A stretch of 64,000 bases of DNA, taken from contig NC_081332.1 of NCBI RefSeq assembly GCF_022539665.2, forward strand, positions 2,191,773 through 2,255,772, given 5' to 3'. Origin of the DNA: Daphnia carinata (taxonomy: Eukaryota; Arthropoda; Branchiopoda; Diplostraca; Daphniidae). Made by a program: the position numbers and the translations under genes. This document shows positions 12,050-24,891 of this stretch, in pieces (the first letter of the stretch is position 1; each line of letters opens with the position of its first letter). The notes below the pieces were generated by a model. That model saw only the letters and a list, made by a program, of their open reading frames with translations, was not told the origin of the DNA and searched no databases.

Positions 12050-13820
12050 TGACTGAAAAATAAGCCCGACGATAAAATAAACCCGACTTTTCAGGATTGA
12101 AGGACGTTACGAGGAGCAGGACCTTCTAACAAAAATCTTGAAATTCCGACATGCTCAAATTTTACGTATGACCTACGTATAGCCCTCCCAGTTTTGTTGA
12201 ATCCGCAAAAAAACCCGACGTCTATTGGAATTCGACAAATGTCACCCGATATTACCAACTCTTGACACACCGATGAAAAAATATATATGTGATCCTTTAT
12301 TAATAATGGAAAGGCTGCATAGACGAGAAGACTCCAAATTGTATACTTTCCCGAAGCGTAGCCACTTCTTTAAATAAAATACATAATGTGAGTAGTAGAG
12401 CGTACCAACCCGATCGTGTATAGAAACTGATGCATAGAATAAATATGATCTGAATGTATATCAAATTAAAAGAACACTGAGGAAAACAATGTCCACTAGG
12501 ACGAAATCCATCAGACATTTTAATGTGGTGAGTGTATGTTGGTACGCAGATTCATACAAAGGAAGAAAAAAAAAAAAAAAAATACTAACTCGCCGGAGAC
12601 GAGATATATATTGTAATATATATTCGACAAAAAAGGGCAATGAAAAATAGTGAAGGGATCGTGAATAAGTGATAGAGAGCAAGGCACCTACTACGCTGGT
12701 AGGAAATTTTTGATGAAAAAAAAGTTGATAGGGAGTTAAGGGTTGCACAACAACCTACACGATTCCATAATGGGAAAATGTTTTTCAAAATTTTAGCCAC
12801 CGTCCTTTTTTGGAAGAGTATACCAAGAGCTCTTACATAGTGAAATCACGAAATATTTCGTAAGGAGGATGGACTAAAGCACAGACTAAGCGGTTAAACA
12901 ATCATCGGGCCAAAAACAACTGGGAAATTTCACATGAGAATGAAAATTTCATTGACAAAAAAAAACAAACAAAAATACGTAAGGTTTGATGAGAGGAATA
13001 AACGTGTTCGTGAAAACTAACAATTGGCAATATGAAGGTAAAACCTCAAGATATCAAAAAATCTGAATTACGCTAAGCTAAATCAATTTCGACTTCGTAA
13101 ACATTTTTCAAGGGGATAAGAAAAATTAGCATCTATGTGAAAGATGAGAGAATTATGCGGGACGCGGGACAAACAGTTAGAGAAAACAATAAGAGGTTTG
13201 CAAAAAAGGAAAAAAAAAAAAAAAAAAAAAAAGAATGCGGATATGTAGAAATAAAGAGGTTTCGAATTTATTGATATCATACTCTCGTGGAAGAATGGGA
13301 TTGCTTAAAAGGCTTGTCAAAAAGGCTTTCATGACTTTCTTATGTTGTTGTCTCCACTTTCATTTCCTTACGGGCGACAGAAATAACCTTCATGTATAAT
13401 TGTATATACGGAGATATAGATGTGATAGTGGTTGGGTAGTTGCCAATCAATTTCCCAAACAGAGTGCAAAAAGAAACTGTAAGACGATTATAGCCCTGCC
13501 AAAAAATTCAATGGGTCCCCCGAAAAATAGCGTTAACTCATACTCGTCGCAACTAGGATTATTTACACAACCCGACCGTTTAACTGGCGCCGCGCTTACA
13601 TTGGAAAACCAACAACAACAATTTTGAAATGGATTAGGGAATCACACATACTTACACTCACATTCATAAGGACAGTCATGGAGGGGATATTGGAATGAAA
13701 TCTGTAAAAAAAAAAATCAAATAATATTAAACGTATAGTGAGATCAAGAAATGCTTTCCATTTCTTCTTCCGGTCGCGATATATCCGATTCGTTACACGA
13801 CTTCAAATGATTCGTGAACG
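12050..13820 (-). other. 3' flank and probable 3' UTR of the diacylglycerol kinase gene
   Basis: Downstream of the kinase stop on the minus strand I see no conserved coding sequence. Candidate AATAAA signals on the minus strand lie at 13267-13272 (about 550 nt past the stop) and 12296-12301. A-rich tracts occur near 12568-12582 and 13210-13231. Confidence 0.45.
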
Positions 13821-13873
13821 CTAAACCGAGGTCTCCACGTTATCTGCAGCATTTTTGTGAAAGTTCTCTTGAC
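13821..13873 (-). CDS. rdgA: Last DGK exon encoding a PDZ-binding C-terminus (ETSV)
   Basis: A 53-nt exon follows the acceptor catgtttag. Joined to the preceding exon (ending 13962) it reads [20 protein letters not shown] and then TAG. The spacing and the ending match the vertebrate DGK zeta/iota C-terminus, which ends in ETAV, a class I PDZ ligand. The upstream donor is GTCAGT, which is less usual at its third base. The 88-bp intron and exact phase fit make the exon convincing even though it is far too short to stand out as a reading frame. Confidence 0.8.
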
Positions 13874-16800
13874 CTAAACATGAACAAAAAAACAAAAAAC
13901 AAAAAAAACATTTAAGTCTCTGACATTGTCATTTGCACGCGTAATTATGCAAATAACTGACTTGCAAGATAAATTGCCAAGTCGGCATCTCCGGCTCGTT
14001 CTGCCAAATTACGCGGAGTGTGCCTTTCCTTGTCGACCAATGACATACTAGCTCCGGCTGCGACTAACATGCAGCTGATGGCACGCTGCTTTGCCAAAGC
14101 AGCCTTATGTAACGCTGTTTGGCCCCTAATATAAAACCGACAAATAAAGAAAAACAAAACAAACACGAACGTAAAGGCTTCCCTTCTTCAAATTTTAATA
14201 AGAGTAGAATAAATAAGTAAAAGAAGAAAAATCCTTTACTTCTCGTTGTCGACCATGTCCAGGAGGGCACTCGGAGACGAAGCGAGTAAATATTTAATAA
14301 CATCGCGATGTCCATGTCGGGCCGCCCAGTGCAAAGCAGTTTGTCCCTGAGCGTCGATGGAGAGCAGCGAGTAGCCTGATGCGTGAAGATCCTTCAGCTG
14401 CAAATCGAGAGTTTCAAGCAAACATTACTTCGGGGCGTTTCAATCAAAATGGACATTTGCCGCTACAAGGCATCATTCTACCATTCTCAACCGTAGAAGT
14501 AAATCACTAAAAGTATCACCTTTTTCAAGTCTCCATCCTTGGCCGCCTTCACGATGCTGCTCGATGATTTTTCTAGCAATGGGCTAAATAACAAAAACGG
14601 GATATTGTCTTTCTTAAATTTTTTTTTGTTTTTGTTTTTGTTACAAATGACCAATGGAGCTTTTTTCAGGTTTAGCTAAAAGTTTAAGAAAGAAAGGGTT
14701 GTGCGACAGGATGAAAATAGTTAGTACCTCTTACGTGGACAAAAGATCGGTAACTTATCGCCGTAAACGCTGCATGCACCAACGACGTAGCAGAACAAGA
14801 GTGAATAGAAGTTAGATCAAAAACAAAACACCGTGAAAAGGAGAAGGCAGCCTGAACGCAGTGAAACATGCACCAAAACACACAATCATGGGAAATCTGC
14901 TGCAACATGTTTCGTTTTCCTCGCTAGGTTCTTTCTTTACTAATCAACACAATTGAAAACATGCAAAGCTAAGAACTAAGTGAGCTAATCTACCAAACAG
15001 AGCGTAGCCCTTCTGCCTTCATTTTCAACAATGTTACGCAGTGAAACGTTCTTTTCTTTTCCACAGGATCGAGTTCACAGCTATTGATTATCTCAATTGG
15101 TTTTCTTTTTTTTTGTCCCACTAAACGATTTCTTTTTACAAGGAAAAGAATTCTTTTTAAATTGGAATGCTGGGAAAGCCGTCTGCGCCAAACAAGAAAG
15201 AAGAACGGATCTATACAGATTGAAGCCAGGCATAAAAAACAAAACAAATAGGTTAGGTAACAAAAAAAAAAAAAAAGTGCAATATCGGTTTCTTTTCCCC
15301 GTGCATTTAGAATAGTTCTGAAAAAAAAAAGAAGAAAAAGTGAGAAGGAAGGAAAAAAAAAAAAAAAAAAAAAAAAAAGGTGTGCAGTATATCGAAAATG
15401 GTATGTGCATTTGATAGGGAAACAAGAAATGATGTACAGGGTTTGGCAATCCAAAAAACAAAAAAAAAACTGGTTCAAACTAAAGGAGTGATAGCGTCCA
15501 GCTCAAAATTTTAATAGAACTGCCAGCCAGTGTTTCGCTTTTCTTTTTTTTTTGCTTCAAGCAAAATGTCAGCAAAAAATAAACAAAAATAATAATAATA
15601 ATAAATGAACGCCATAGCACCATGCAAAGAAATTGAGTTTAGAAAAGGAAAGAAAACTAGTTGCAAAATTACTCGAACCAAGGTATAAATAATCCGAACC
15701 TTTTGACATTGATGGGCACAAGAAAATTGTCGTGCACAACAACATTCTCCGGCGGCTGGGGCGAAACGTCTTCAGCTTTCTCCGTGATATTCTTTCTCTC
15801 CATCTTATCCGAGTGACGCAATTCCTGCTGTAGTTGACTGTTGGCCAAGTTAACCATGTCCTCGAGTCCCGCTTCGTCTAACAAGTTGCTGGCGCCGTTC
15901 GGTCCGCTCTCCAACCTGTTCAATCGATTCGATTTAAATCTCTCGAAATTCAACCAGCACTCGTTCGTTTTGAAGCTCAATCCTCATACCCAAGACTTTC
16001 CGTGTCTGCAGCCGAGACTGGATCTAAAATGTACAAACAATCGGTTGATATGTCCGTGATGTAATGCAAATGTTCCTGCCCGGAATCGACTCGAAAAACG
16101 CGTTCCGCCGTACAACCTGTCATGATGAAACAATTACATTTAAAAAATCCACGCATAATTAAAACTGAGTTATAAGAAAGCACAAAGACGTACAGTCAAT
16201 GAAACACCAATCGGGACATAGTTTGTCCACATCGCCGCCATTGGTTGGTGGCGATCCACCACCGTGAGGTCCGACGGGACTGCTGCTCGTGCCCACTGCT
16301 TGCTGCTCAAGAAGGTTATTAACCAGCTTGCGAACGTGTTCCAGGACGGCATCATGCGAGACAGATATGGTTCCCAAAGGCGTGGCTATTTTTGGGTACA
16401 CATCAAACGAAATAGAACAATGGTTCATATTAAACATCGTAGGGTTTGCAATCGCACGCGATCTAACCTGATGCTTGCAGATTTTCTTTATCGTAATGAT
16501 GGGCCTCGTAGTCTGCCATGCTGATACGCTTGACTTGCATCTTGAGCTGTTCGACGACGGGAGCCCTGCAGATCGGGACAAAAAAAGGTGGTGATTACAT
16601 CGCGCATTTTAGTTTGTCGATTTGAAATCAGTTAAAGGACACGTACGGATTCGGTTCGAAGCCGGCCCTCCTTTTGGCCAACACTGGCGCTTGATTTAGA
16701 AGCTGCAATCCAATGATCGATGGGTTCAAACGACACGCTTCGCCATCGACTTGCACCGGGATCGTTCTGCGTGTAACAATTCGGGCCGTCCGACATTGGG

Positions 16801-19800
16801 CCAAACACGTTCCATGGCCACCGGCTTGTAACAAAGGCTATAGATTTTCAAAAAAAATTCATTAAAAAAAAAACAATCATTTAATACATTGAAAAGGGGC
16901 CGGTTTGTTTGTTACGCCTACCAATTGATATGTTTTTAATCCTACGACTTCGATGAGTCCATCGTCAGTAGCTGCTTCTTGACCGTGGGCCCGGTTCCAG
17001 GGGTGCGTGCCGCCGCCGTAGCTCGGGATGTTTAGAAATAGAACGGCGTGAACCTTCTGCTCCCTCAGCTTGGCCGTGATGTCCTTGCCGTCGCATTCGA
17101 GCGTCACAAATTCGGACAAATCCTTCCACTTGCGCTGCAGCAAATCTTTGCCACCGGCCTGGCCGTAGAACATTTTATTGCGCAATCGCGAGTTGAACTT
17201 CTGAGGATGAGCCTCTGCGATTCCAAAAAAAAAAAACAAAAAAAAACAGAGAGAAAGCGATTCTTATATTTCATTCTTATTCTTCTTGTTTTCTTTTAAA
17301 AGAATATCAATAATCCATAGAAATCTAATTTCGTTTGGACGAGCTTACCGCGAGCTTCGTGGAAATCCAGCGCAATTTGCGCATCGACGCCGAACGAGAA
17401 ATAGTTATTAACAACGCTCAGCGGCAACGTGTCTCTGCTCGGATGATGATTGCCCGAATCATCTGCACTCGGTGGAGCGTCAGGATTCTTTTCCACTTGT
17501 AATTCCCAGCGGTCTAGCATCACTGGCTCGGCTTCACCCATCGATGTTAATATCTTGGAAATCGGCTCGTCCGTATAGCCCTAATGTAAAAAACAAAAAA
17601 ACAAAAAAATAAAATAAAATATATTTCATCATTAGCGCAACATAAAAGAGCTTTTGAATTCAAATGAAAGTTAAAAAAAAAAAACAAAAAAAAAAACAAA
17701 CAAATATTTGATCAAAATGTTAAACATCCTCCATGCGGTGTTTCTCTCCAGGATTTTCCAGATTGAATCCAAATCTATTTCCGAACAAATAATTTCGATT
17801 TGATTCTGAACAACTGGCCGATCTCGAGCATTCCCCCTTTGTTTTTTTCTTTCAATTTCGTAGTTTCACGATTACACGCAAACTAGGCTACCCAATGCAA
17901 TTGTCGAAGCTGGTCCGCATTCCTTAAATTCTCAGATATTTTACATGAGAACCCCTTTGAAAAAGGGAGCGATTCATATTCATAAAAGCTTATCTGTGTT
18001 CAGGTGTAACGCGTGACTGGCTCATGAAGGGCATTTTTCTAACTCGTGTACTTTTTTTTATTAAAAAGAGGAATGGAATTTCAAAAATGTCCAAGTGGCC
18101 AAGACGACGCGTAAAAATTTTAATTTTTATCTATTTCCCTGAGATTGTGTGATTAGCATAAAAAAAAAAAAAAAAGCACCGGTCTCAATGCATTGGCTTG
18201 CTGCTCTGTAAATATAATGGTCCATGCGTACACATCTACTCGATGAAAATCAATTCGATTACCTAATGATTTTATAATCTCGTGAAAAACAAATGAAAAT
18301 GCGTACGTACCCCTCCCCATCCAAGAGCTCTGGCCAAGTCGTTTCCCGTGCCCAGCGGTAAGACGCCGACAGGAGGTGCGGGACTGATATCAATCTGGTC
18401 GAGGATTGACAGGACCCATCCAGCAGTACCATCTCCACCGCAAGCCAATACCCGAAGATTGGGTACTTTCCGGAACATCTCCAATCTGAAGGAGCAAACA
18501 ACGTTGAGGAGGGGAAATATAAAACAAACAAACATTGCGTCTGCTTCTATTTGCAAACGAATCAATGAATAATTCAAATATAAAACTCAATGACCGGGAT
18601 TTGCGTTCGTCATCGAACCAACAAATCCGTGCATACATTTAACTCGTCGATCCCGAAATCCAGTTGCCATTGTTCGTGATAAAAGACGGGGAGAATTCAC
18701 ATCGAAAATGCGACCCAACAACTCGAAACCCAAATCAAACATCAACAAATAAAAATGCCATTTGGACGAGAAAAAAACAAACAAAACAAAACAAAACAAT
18801 TTCAATGAGCGCCACAAATGGGACGCGTGCAAGAACCGCAGCTTTTTGATTGATTTTACGTGTTTCATGTTCTCAAAAAAAAAAAAAAAGGGTTTAAAAA
18901 TGCACATACCCAGCACGCGGTCCGCCTTGCGTAAGATCAAATACTTGTCGGGGATTCAAGAGCCATTGGAATTTTTGCATTAGTTTGGCGCCTTGGTTGC
19001 CGCCGGATTTCGGGTTGATAAAGACGATGATAGGACGGCTACCGGCCATTGGTATTGGTTTAACTACAAATGATCGGAATCCGCCACTTCCCGTGTAGCT
19101 TTCCTTCTCCACTTGTTCCGGTTTCTCGACACCTCCGACCCTCTTACTGCGTCGCGATGACCCCCGATCTTTCTTGCTACGCGGCGACTTGCGCAGGCTC
19201 GATTTGAAATTTTCACGCGCCGGCAATTTCACGATCCAAGATGGTGGCACGATCACTGTCTGATGGGCTGTGTTCATTGACAATTGACAAAAAAAAAGAA
19301 AGAAAGAAAAGGATGAATTCAAAACAATAAAAGGTTGCAATTCATTTGATTCAAATGGTCTTTTCATAATAAGCGTAGGCGGAGTTGAAGGCGCTGCGCG
19401 CCCACCTATAACGCACTGATTTTAAACAAACGTCTAAAAATGAAGGCATTGAATAATGAACCGGTTAAAACAGACATGTTCGATGTGACTCGATTATTAT
19501 TATTATTATTATTTTTTCAATAATGCAAAACATCTATTGTTAGAGCACAGCGACACACGTTATCGATCCACAACATAATATATGTGTACATAGCCGCTAT
19601 CTGTTTGAGAATTCTTCTGCTGACGTTTGTTAAAGTGAAAAGCGCGCAAGGAAAACTATTACGTGGTGGGGGGGAGATCTCTTTTAGGCTGTGCGGGTTA
19701 CGGCTTAACCCGTAAGCTCGCGTAAGCTTTTCCTGTCGCCACTTTGAAGCGGGAGGGACGCCAGCAACAACAACCTGCGTTGCATTCGCTGATTGATATT

Positions 19801-19892
19801 GACGGTTCGCTGCAGTTTAAATTGACAAGCAATGGCGGGCGTTTTCGATGGATGAAAACTTTAGGGAATAAAACTTCTCACTCTCTTCGTTT

Positions 19893-19925
<33 letters not shown>

Positions 19926-21441
19926 CTAACTCTACGCAACCAGCGTCAATAATGAAATACTCCCTGAAGAGAAAGTTTGAACTCACCTAACAGTGAAAAC
20001 AAACACCTACAGTCTCACTGTAATGTTAAAGGGAAAAATAAAACAAAACAAAATGGCTGACACATTGAATTGTTTGGGTGACGGGGGACGTGGTGAAGAT
20101 AACGTGGTCTACCGAAATCCAAACGAAAATAGAAATGTAATAACAATAGGACAAAATAGCGAACAATGCGAAGCAAATGAAAACTAGTGACCCAACCGGT
20201 TTCGCTTAGCTCGAAAAAAAATAAATAAATAAATAGGAGGAAATGAAATGTGGGGAAAACGATGAGCTGCAAAAAAAAAAAAAAGAGAAAGAGGAACTCA
20301 CCTAGTGAACAGGGCTCTTTAAGCCGATCCATATTGAAACAGTTCTCCTTGTTGTGATAGGCAGCTTTACACCACGAACAGCTTATGGCTAGAATCTCCT
20401 TGGAACCAAACGACAACTTGGACTGGAAAGACTATTGGAAAATCAAATTAAAAAAAAAATAATAATAATAAATCAATATTAAAAAGAAAGATTTGATTAT
20501 TTGTAAACGGTTGTTCAACTTCATGCCAATAAACTCTAAAAAAAAAAAAAAAAAAAAAAAAAACTGGTCGTTGAACTATTTCGAATTTAATTTCATCGTA
20601 ATTTGTGGGGTCCCCCGTTGGATTGGAATGTATAATTCTGAGAACATTCAAAAGTTTTGGTTTGTATACCTTGGAACAGTTCTGACATTTGCCCGTCTGT
20701 GATCGACGATGGACCCAATGATGAGTGGTGGTCGTGTTTTCGCGATACTGGCGCAAATCGCCATCCCAGAAAGTCGGCCGACACAGGAACTTCATCTGCG
20801 GTATGCACGAAATATGTGCCACGATCCGACATCCGGAACATTTCATCCGCGGACCACCTCTCTGCATACAATTGTTTGTTTTTTTTTAAATAAAGTGATT
20901 TAATTAAACCCAAGTGGCAATGAAACTTGCCGTTACATTCAATAAAGTTTGAATCGCATCCCCCTCAATGCCAATGTCCGTTAAGGCTAAACTTGTGCGT
21001 TCCCTGCTGTTACGTTGATGTCGAACTCAAATTATTCATCCCGGTAACGAATGCGATTTCGCTTGCAATAAAACCCAAGGAATAACATCAACATTTAACG
21101 CTGTTTTCTTCGTACTCTTTTGAAATAGGTCGGTCGTACGATGGCATTTCTACGCAAACGCCATCTCGAATTTCAACGTGACGTAGGAACGCACTTTTGG
21201 AATAGGAAAGTAGTAAGTCCATTAGAGGAAGCACGTAAAATAAACAAAAAGCTCCCAACCCGTCCTGACGTAAGATCTCCTCTCCTAGTGTTTAACACGT
21301 AAATAATGAATGAGAATCATTTTTTTTTTTTTTTTTTTTTTTGTTCCCCCCCCCCCCCCCCCCCCCCCCGCCTCTTTGCTTTTCTAAACAAGAAACAAGA
21401 GTGGGAAACAGAATCAGAAAGTCAGCAATACCTGAGTATGT

Positions 21442-21475
<34 letters not shown>

Positions 21476-21665
21476 CTAAAGGAAGCCGAGCGTTTCGAAA
21501 AGGCTTTTTCAAACTCGCTTATCTGATTACGAAAGAGACACATAGAAATGTAAATTTCGTGTGCACGTATAGCGTAGGATCCGGACGTCACACGATTCGC
21601 GTTCCGGCTACAACAGAAAAATCCTTACAACTTTGAATAATTCAATCAGCTCTTATGTGGAAACG

Positions 21666-21703
<38 letters not shown>

Positions 21704-22053
21704 ACGCCGACTGTGGAACGATTCAAAAATAAAGAAAGAAAGAAAGAAAGAAAGAAAGAAAAAATAAATAAATAAAAGGAAAAGAGGAAGTTACCGTGCA
21801 ATCTTGGTCGAGAACGTGACAGAGATCACCGGATGCTGATGTGGGCACCCACAGGTGATCACCGTTGATTGCCTCTTCGGTCCAATCTGGAGTGGATCGT
21901 AGGACACGCCTTTCGCCATTCTCGCTCTGGATCACGACTTCTCCCGGATTGTTTTTTCTACCATTCGAGAAAAAAAAAAAAATAATAATAAAGTTCAAGA
22001 TCAAAGACGAAACGTACCGTTACGAACAACCACACATTTCGATCAATACGCAC

Positions 22054-22089
<36 letters not shown>

Positions 22090-22905
22090 AAAATGATTTA
22101 AATTTTTCAAAGCAAAAAATAAAAAATGCGAACGCCATTCAAATTCTTAAAAAAAAAAAAAGAAGCAAATAATAATAAAAAAATGCATAAAATTTCGCAT
22201 GCAAATTAGAGAGCGTGAATATACAGCCAATCATTTCAAAAGAGAAACTACTAGGTGCAGAATCAAAAACGCAAAGTCTCCTTCAACTTTGTTTCGGACT
22301 CCAACGCGTTCAACGGTGAAATCGAATTTAAAAAAAAAAAAAAAAAAAGTAATAAATAAATAAAAAAAATAAAGGACTTTGAAGAAAACGGTGGACAGTC
22401 AACAATGTACGATCAATTTCCTGTCCGCCTTTTTCGTACCCCCCGGAAACTTTCGTTCAGGAAATGATAAGCCTTGTACGAGTCAGCTTTGTTCTGTTTA
22501 CATTCAACTTCACTCCCGCGTGTTCAAAACTATCCTTACTCTTTTTTTTTTTTTTTTTTTTTTATCTTCAAATTCCAGTGAATCTGATCGTTGAAAGAAA
22601 TCATGAACGTTTTTCAAAAAAAAAAACATTAAAAAAAACTGTTGCCTTGGGGCAAAAGAAAAATCGGAAACGATGGAATTCGTTAACGGACATCAGCCGT
22701 CAGTCCGAAAATACCAAAGGAAGTCAGAGACGATGTCACGCTTAAAAAAAGAAAAAACACCATCTCGCCATTTAAAAATAGCATTGATGGGATGTAGTAG
22801 CTGTGAAAAAAAAAAAAAAGAAAGAAAACAAAAAATTTATGGCTTTTTTTTTTTTTTTTTTTTTTTACACGTCTGTTAATGATAGTGATATCACTCCATT
22901 GTAAA

Positions 22906-22989
<84 letters not shown>

Positions 22990-23381
22990 AAAAAATGTTA
23001 AAAATAAAAAAATAAAAAAAAAAGATTTTTTTTTTTTTTTGTTCACACATGGTAAATACAGAGCCGGAAAGTAAATCGGCTTGTTCCACGTCGGAGTAGT
23101 CGGAGTCTTCCGAATGCGTCGCCACCAACGACTGGGCATTACAATCAACCGCTTTGTGCATCACCGCACTCGCTATTCGAAACAAGCAAAATGACGCACA
23201 CACACACACATACACACACAGACCAATAAGGTCAGATTGGCCCTCGATGATTTGCTACAAATTGTATCCGAAATGTACAAGGAAAAAAAAAAAAAAAAAA
23301 AAAAAAAAGGTGATAACGAACAGGGGCGCGTAGAAGAATTCGGGGGCAAGGAATCGAACGAAACGATCGATGCAGCAATGC

Positions 23382-23413
<32 letters not shown>

Positions 23414-24860
23414 AAGTCTCACGCGGAACCGCAATTATTATTTCGCTTCGCTGCTCGCACTGCTGACGACTGACGTACAAACTCTGGCGACTAAACAACG
23501 AAGTAAAAAAAGGAAAAGAAAATTGCTTATCGTTGTTGTTTTTTTTTTATCGTCTTTATCAGCGCCGAGGAAGTTCAAACTTCAAATTCCTTGTTTGGAG
23601 GTCGCACTTTGAACCCCCCCCCCCCCCCTCGTAGCCATAGCGGAACATTTTTGAAGAGTTGAAAAAAAAAAAAAAAAATAATAATAATAATAAATAAAAT
23701 AAATATGTGTTCTTTGCTGAACCCGATGATGATCGTAAATCCATAACATCGCACACTTTATTCTTTTTCTTTTTCTTCTTTTTCCAAAGAAGAAAAAAAA
23801 AAGCGATGAGATAAATAATAATTTTATTCTTATTTTCAACTGGTTCAGCCGGCCAGGTGACACTCTCTACGAAAAACGTCAAGAGCTCACAAGCTTTAAT
23901 GAGGTCTCTCTCTCTCTAACTCTCTCTCGCTTGCCTGTGATCTTTCGAATGTTCTCCGCCTCGTCAAATGTGTACAGTCAAGCGGCATGAGTTGACGAAC
24001 ATCTAGGGGTGGGGGGGGGGGGGGGGGGGGGTGAGGGCTAGCTATCGTCATGGCCGCCCCTCACTAACGCACGGCAAATGAAAGGTGACCTCTGCAATCC
24101 AGTCAATAGCGTACACATACAACCTATCTGCATTTTCTTTCACTTGCTCATCTAACGAATGGCCTCCTCTTTCACTTTGGATTCAGTATAAACAATCCAT
24201 TTCTTTTTTTTTGTTCCCCTTCCGGCCATCGATCCAGGTTTTTTTTTTTTTTTACTTAACCAAGAAAAACAGTTGAGTTTGTTATATCTACGTTTGTAGG
24301 GGAAAAAAAAAAAATAAAGAAATAACGACACGTCCAGATTTTCGTGCTCAATAAAAAAAAAAAAGAGAGAGAAAAGAAGAACCCGTAGACAATAACGAAT
24401 GCGAAAGTGAGACAAATGGAACATCATTAGCTGTGCGCAAACAAAACAAAACAAAACAAAAAAATAGAACGTACGGCTGTTAGAATAGTAAAAAAAAACA
24501 AAAACAAAAAAAAAAAAAGAAAAAACAAAAACAATTATTAGCGAATAAACAAGATAGAAATCGATTATCTAAGAAAGCTCTCGCCATGTCCTGCCTTTCA
24601 ATAATAAATCATAAAGGTCCACTATGTTTGAGAAGTGTGAACGCACCGCTATTTGTACCCCTGCTGAGAAGCGGACTGTGCAGATTGGATCTTTAAAACG
24701 AAAAGACGGTGTGTTGCCCGATACATGCAAAAAATAAACACACACGCACACACACCAAACTTTTTTTGCAGGCACGAAAGTCGCAATGTGTTTGCGATTG
24801 GCGAACAACGGACACACGTCTCCTCAAATAAAACATTTGAAAAGACACAAAAAGAAGTAG

Positions 24861-24891
<31 letters not shown>

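Larger units (their letters stand above)
10040..12050. repeat. AT-rich tandem/nested repeat block with 20-bp palindromes
   Basis: Two long related copies lie in direct orientation: roughly 10403-11097 and 11098-11876, with a truncated third copy from 11877 to about 12050 and a diverged partial copy near 10040-10260. Shared landmarks include gatcgctgatcacgaaaatt, caaaatttaacaaggaacac, the GC-rich string tgtagcgtactggcgcgc (10754-10771 and 11533-11550), and aattttcgtcaaattct. Each unit border carries the palindrome gagaaggctatagccttctc or a near match. The second copy holds about 100 extra bases (11142-11240) that resemble an internal piece of the unit. No protein is encoded. The block sits between the convergent 3' ends of Hcf and the kinase gene. 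It could be a non-autonomous transposon cluster or a small satellite. Confidence 0.8.
20862..21794 (-). other. DGK intron of 933 bp inside C1A
   Basis: Donor GTAACT, acceptor tatgcag. It holds a T23 tract, a C24 tract, a CA repeat and an A34 tract between 21320 and 21700. No coding exon is visible. Confidence 0.8.

Noticed and set aside
10040-12050. CRISPR-like array
   Set aside because: Units are about 0.7-0.8 kb, not short repeats with unique spacers, and the genome is eukaryotic.
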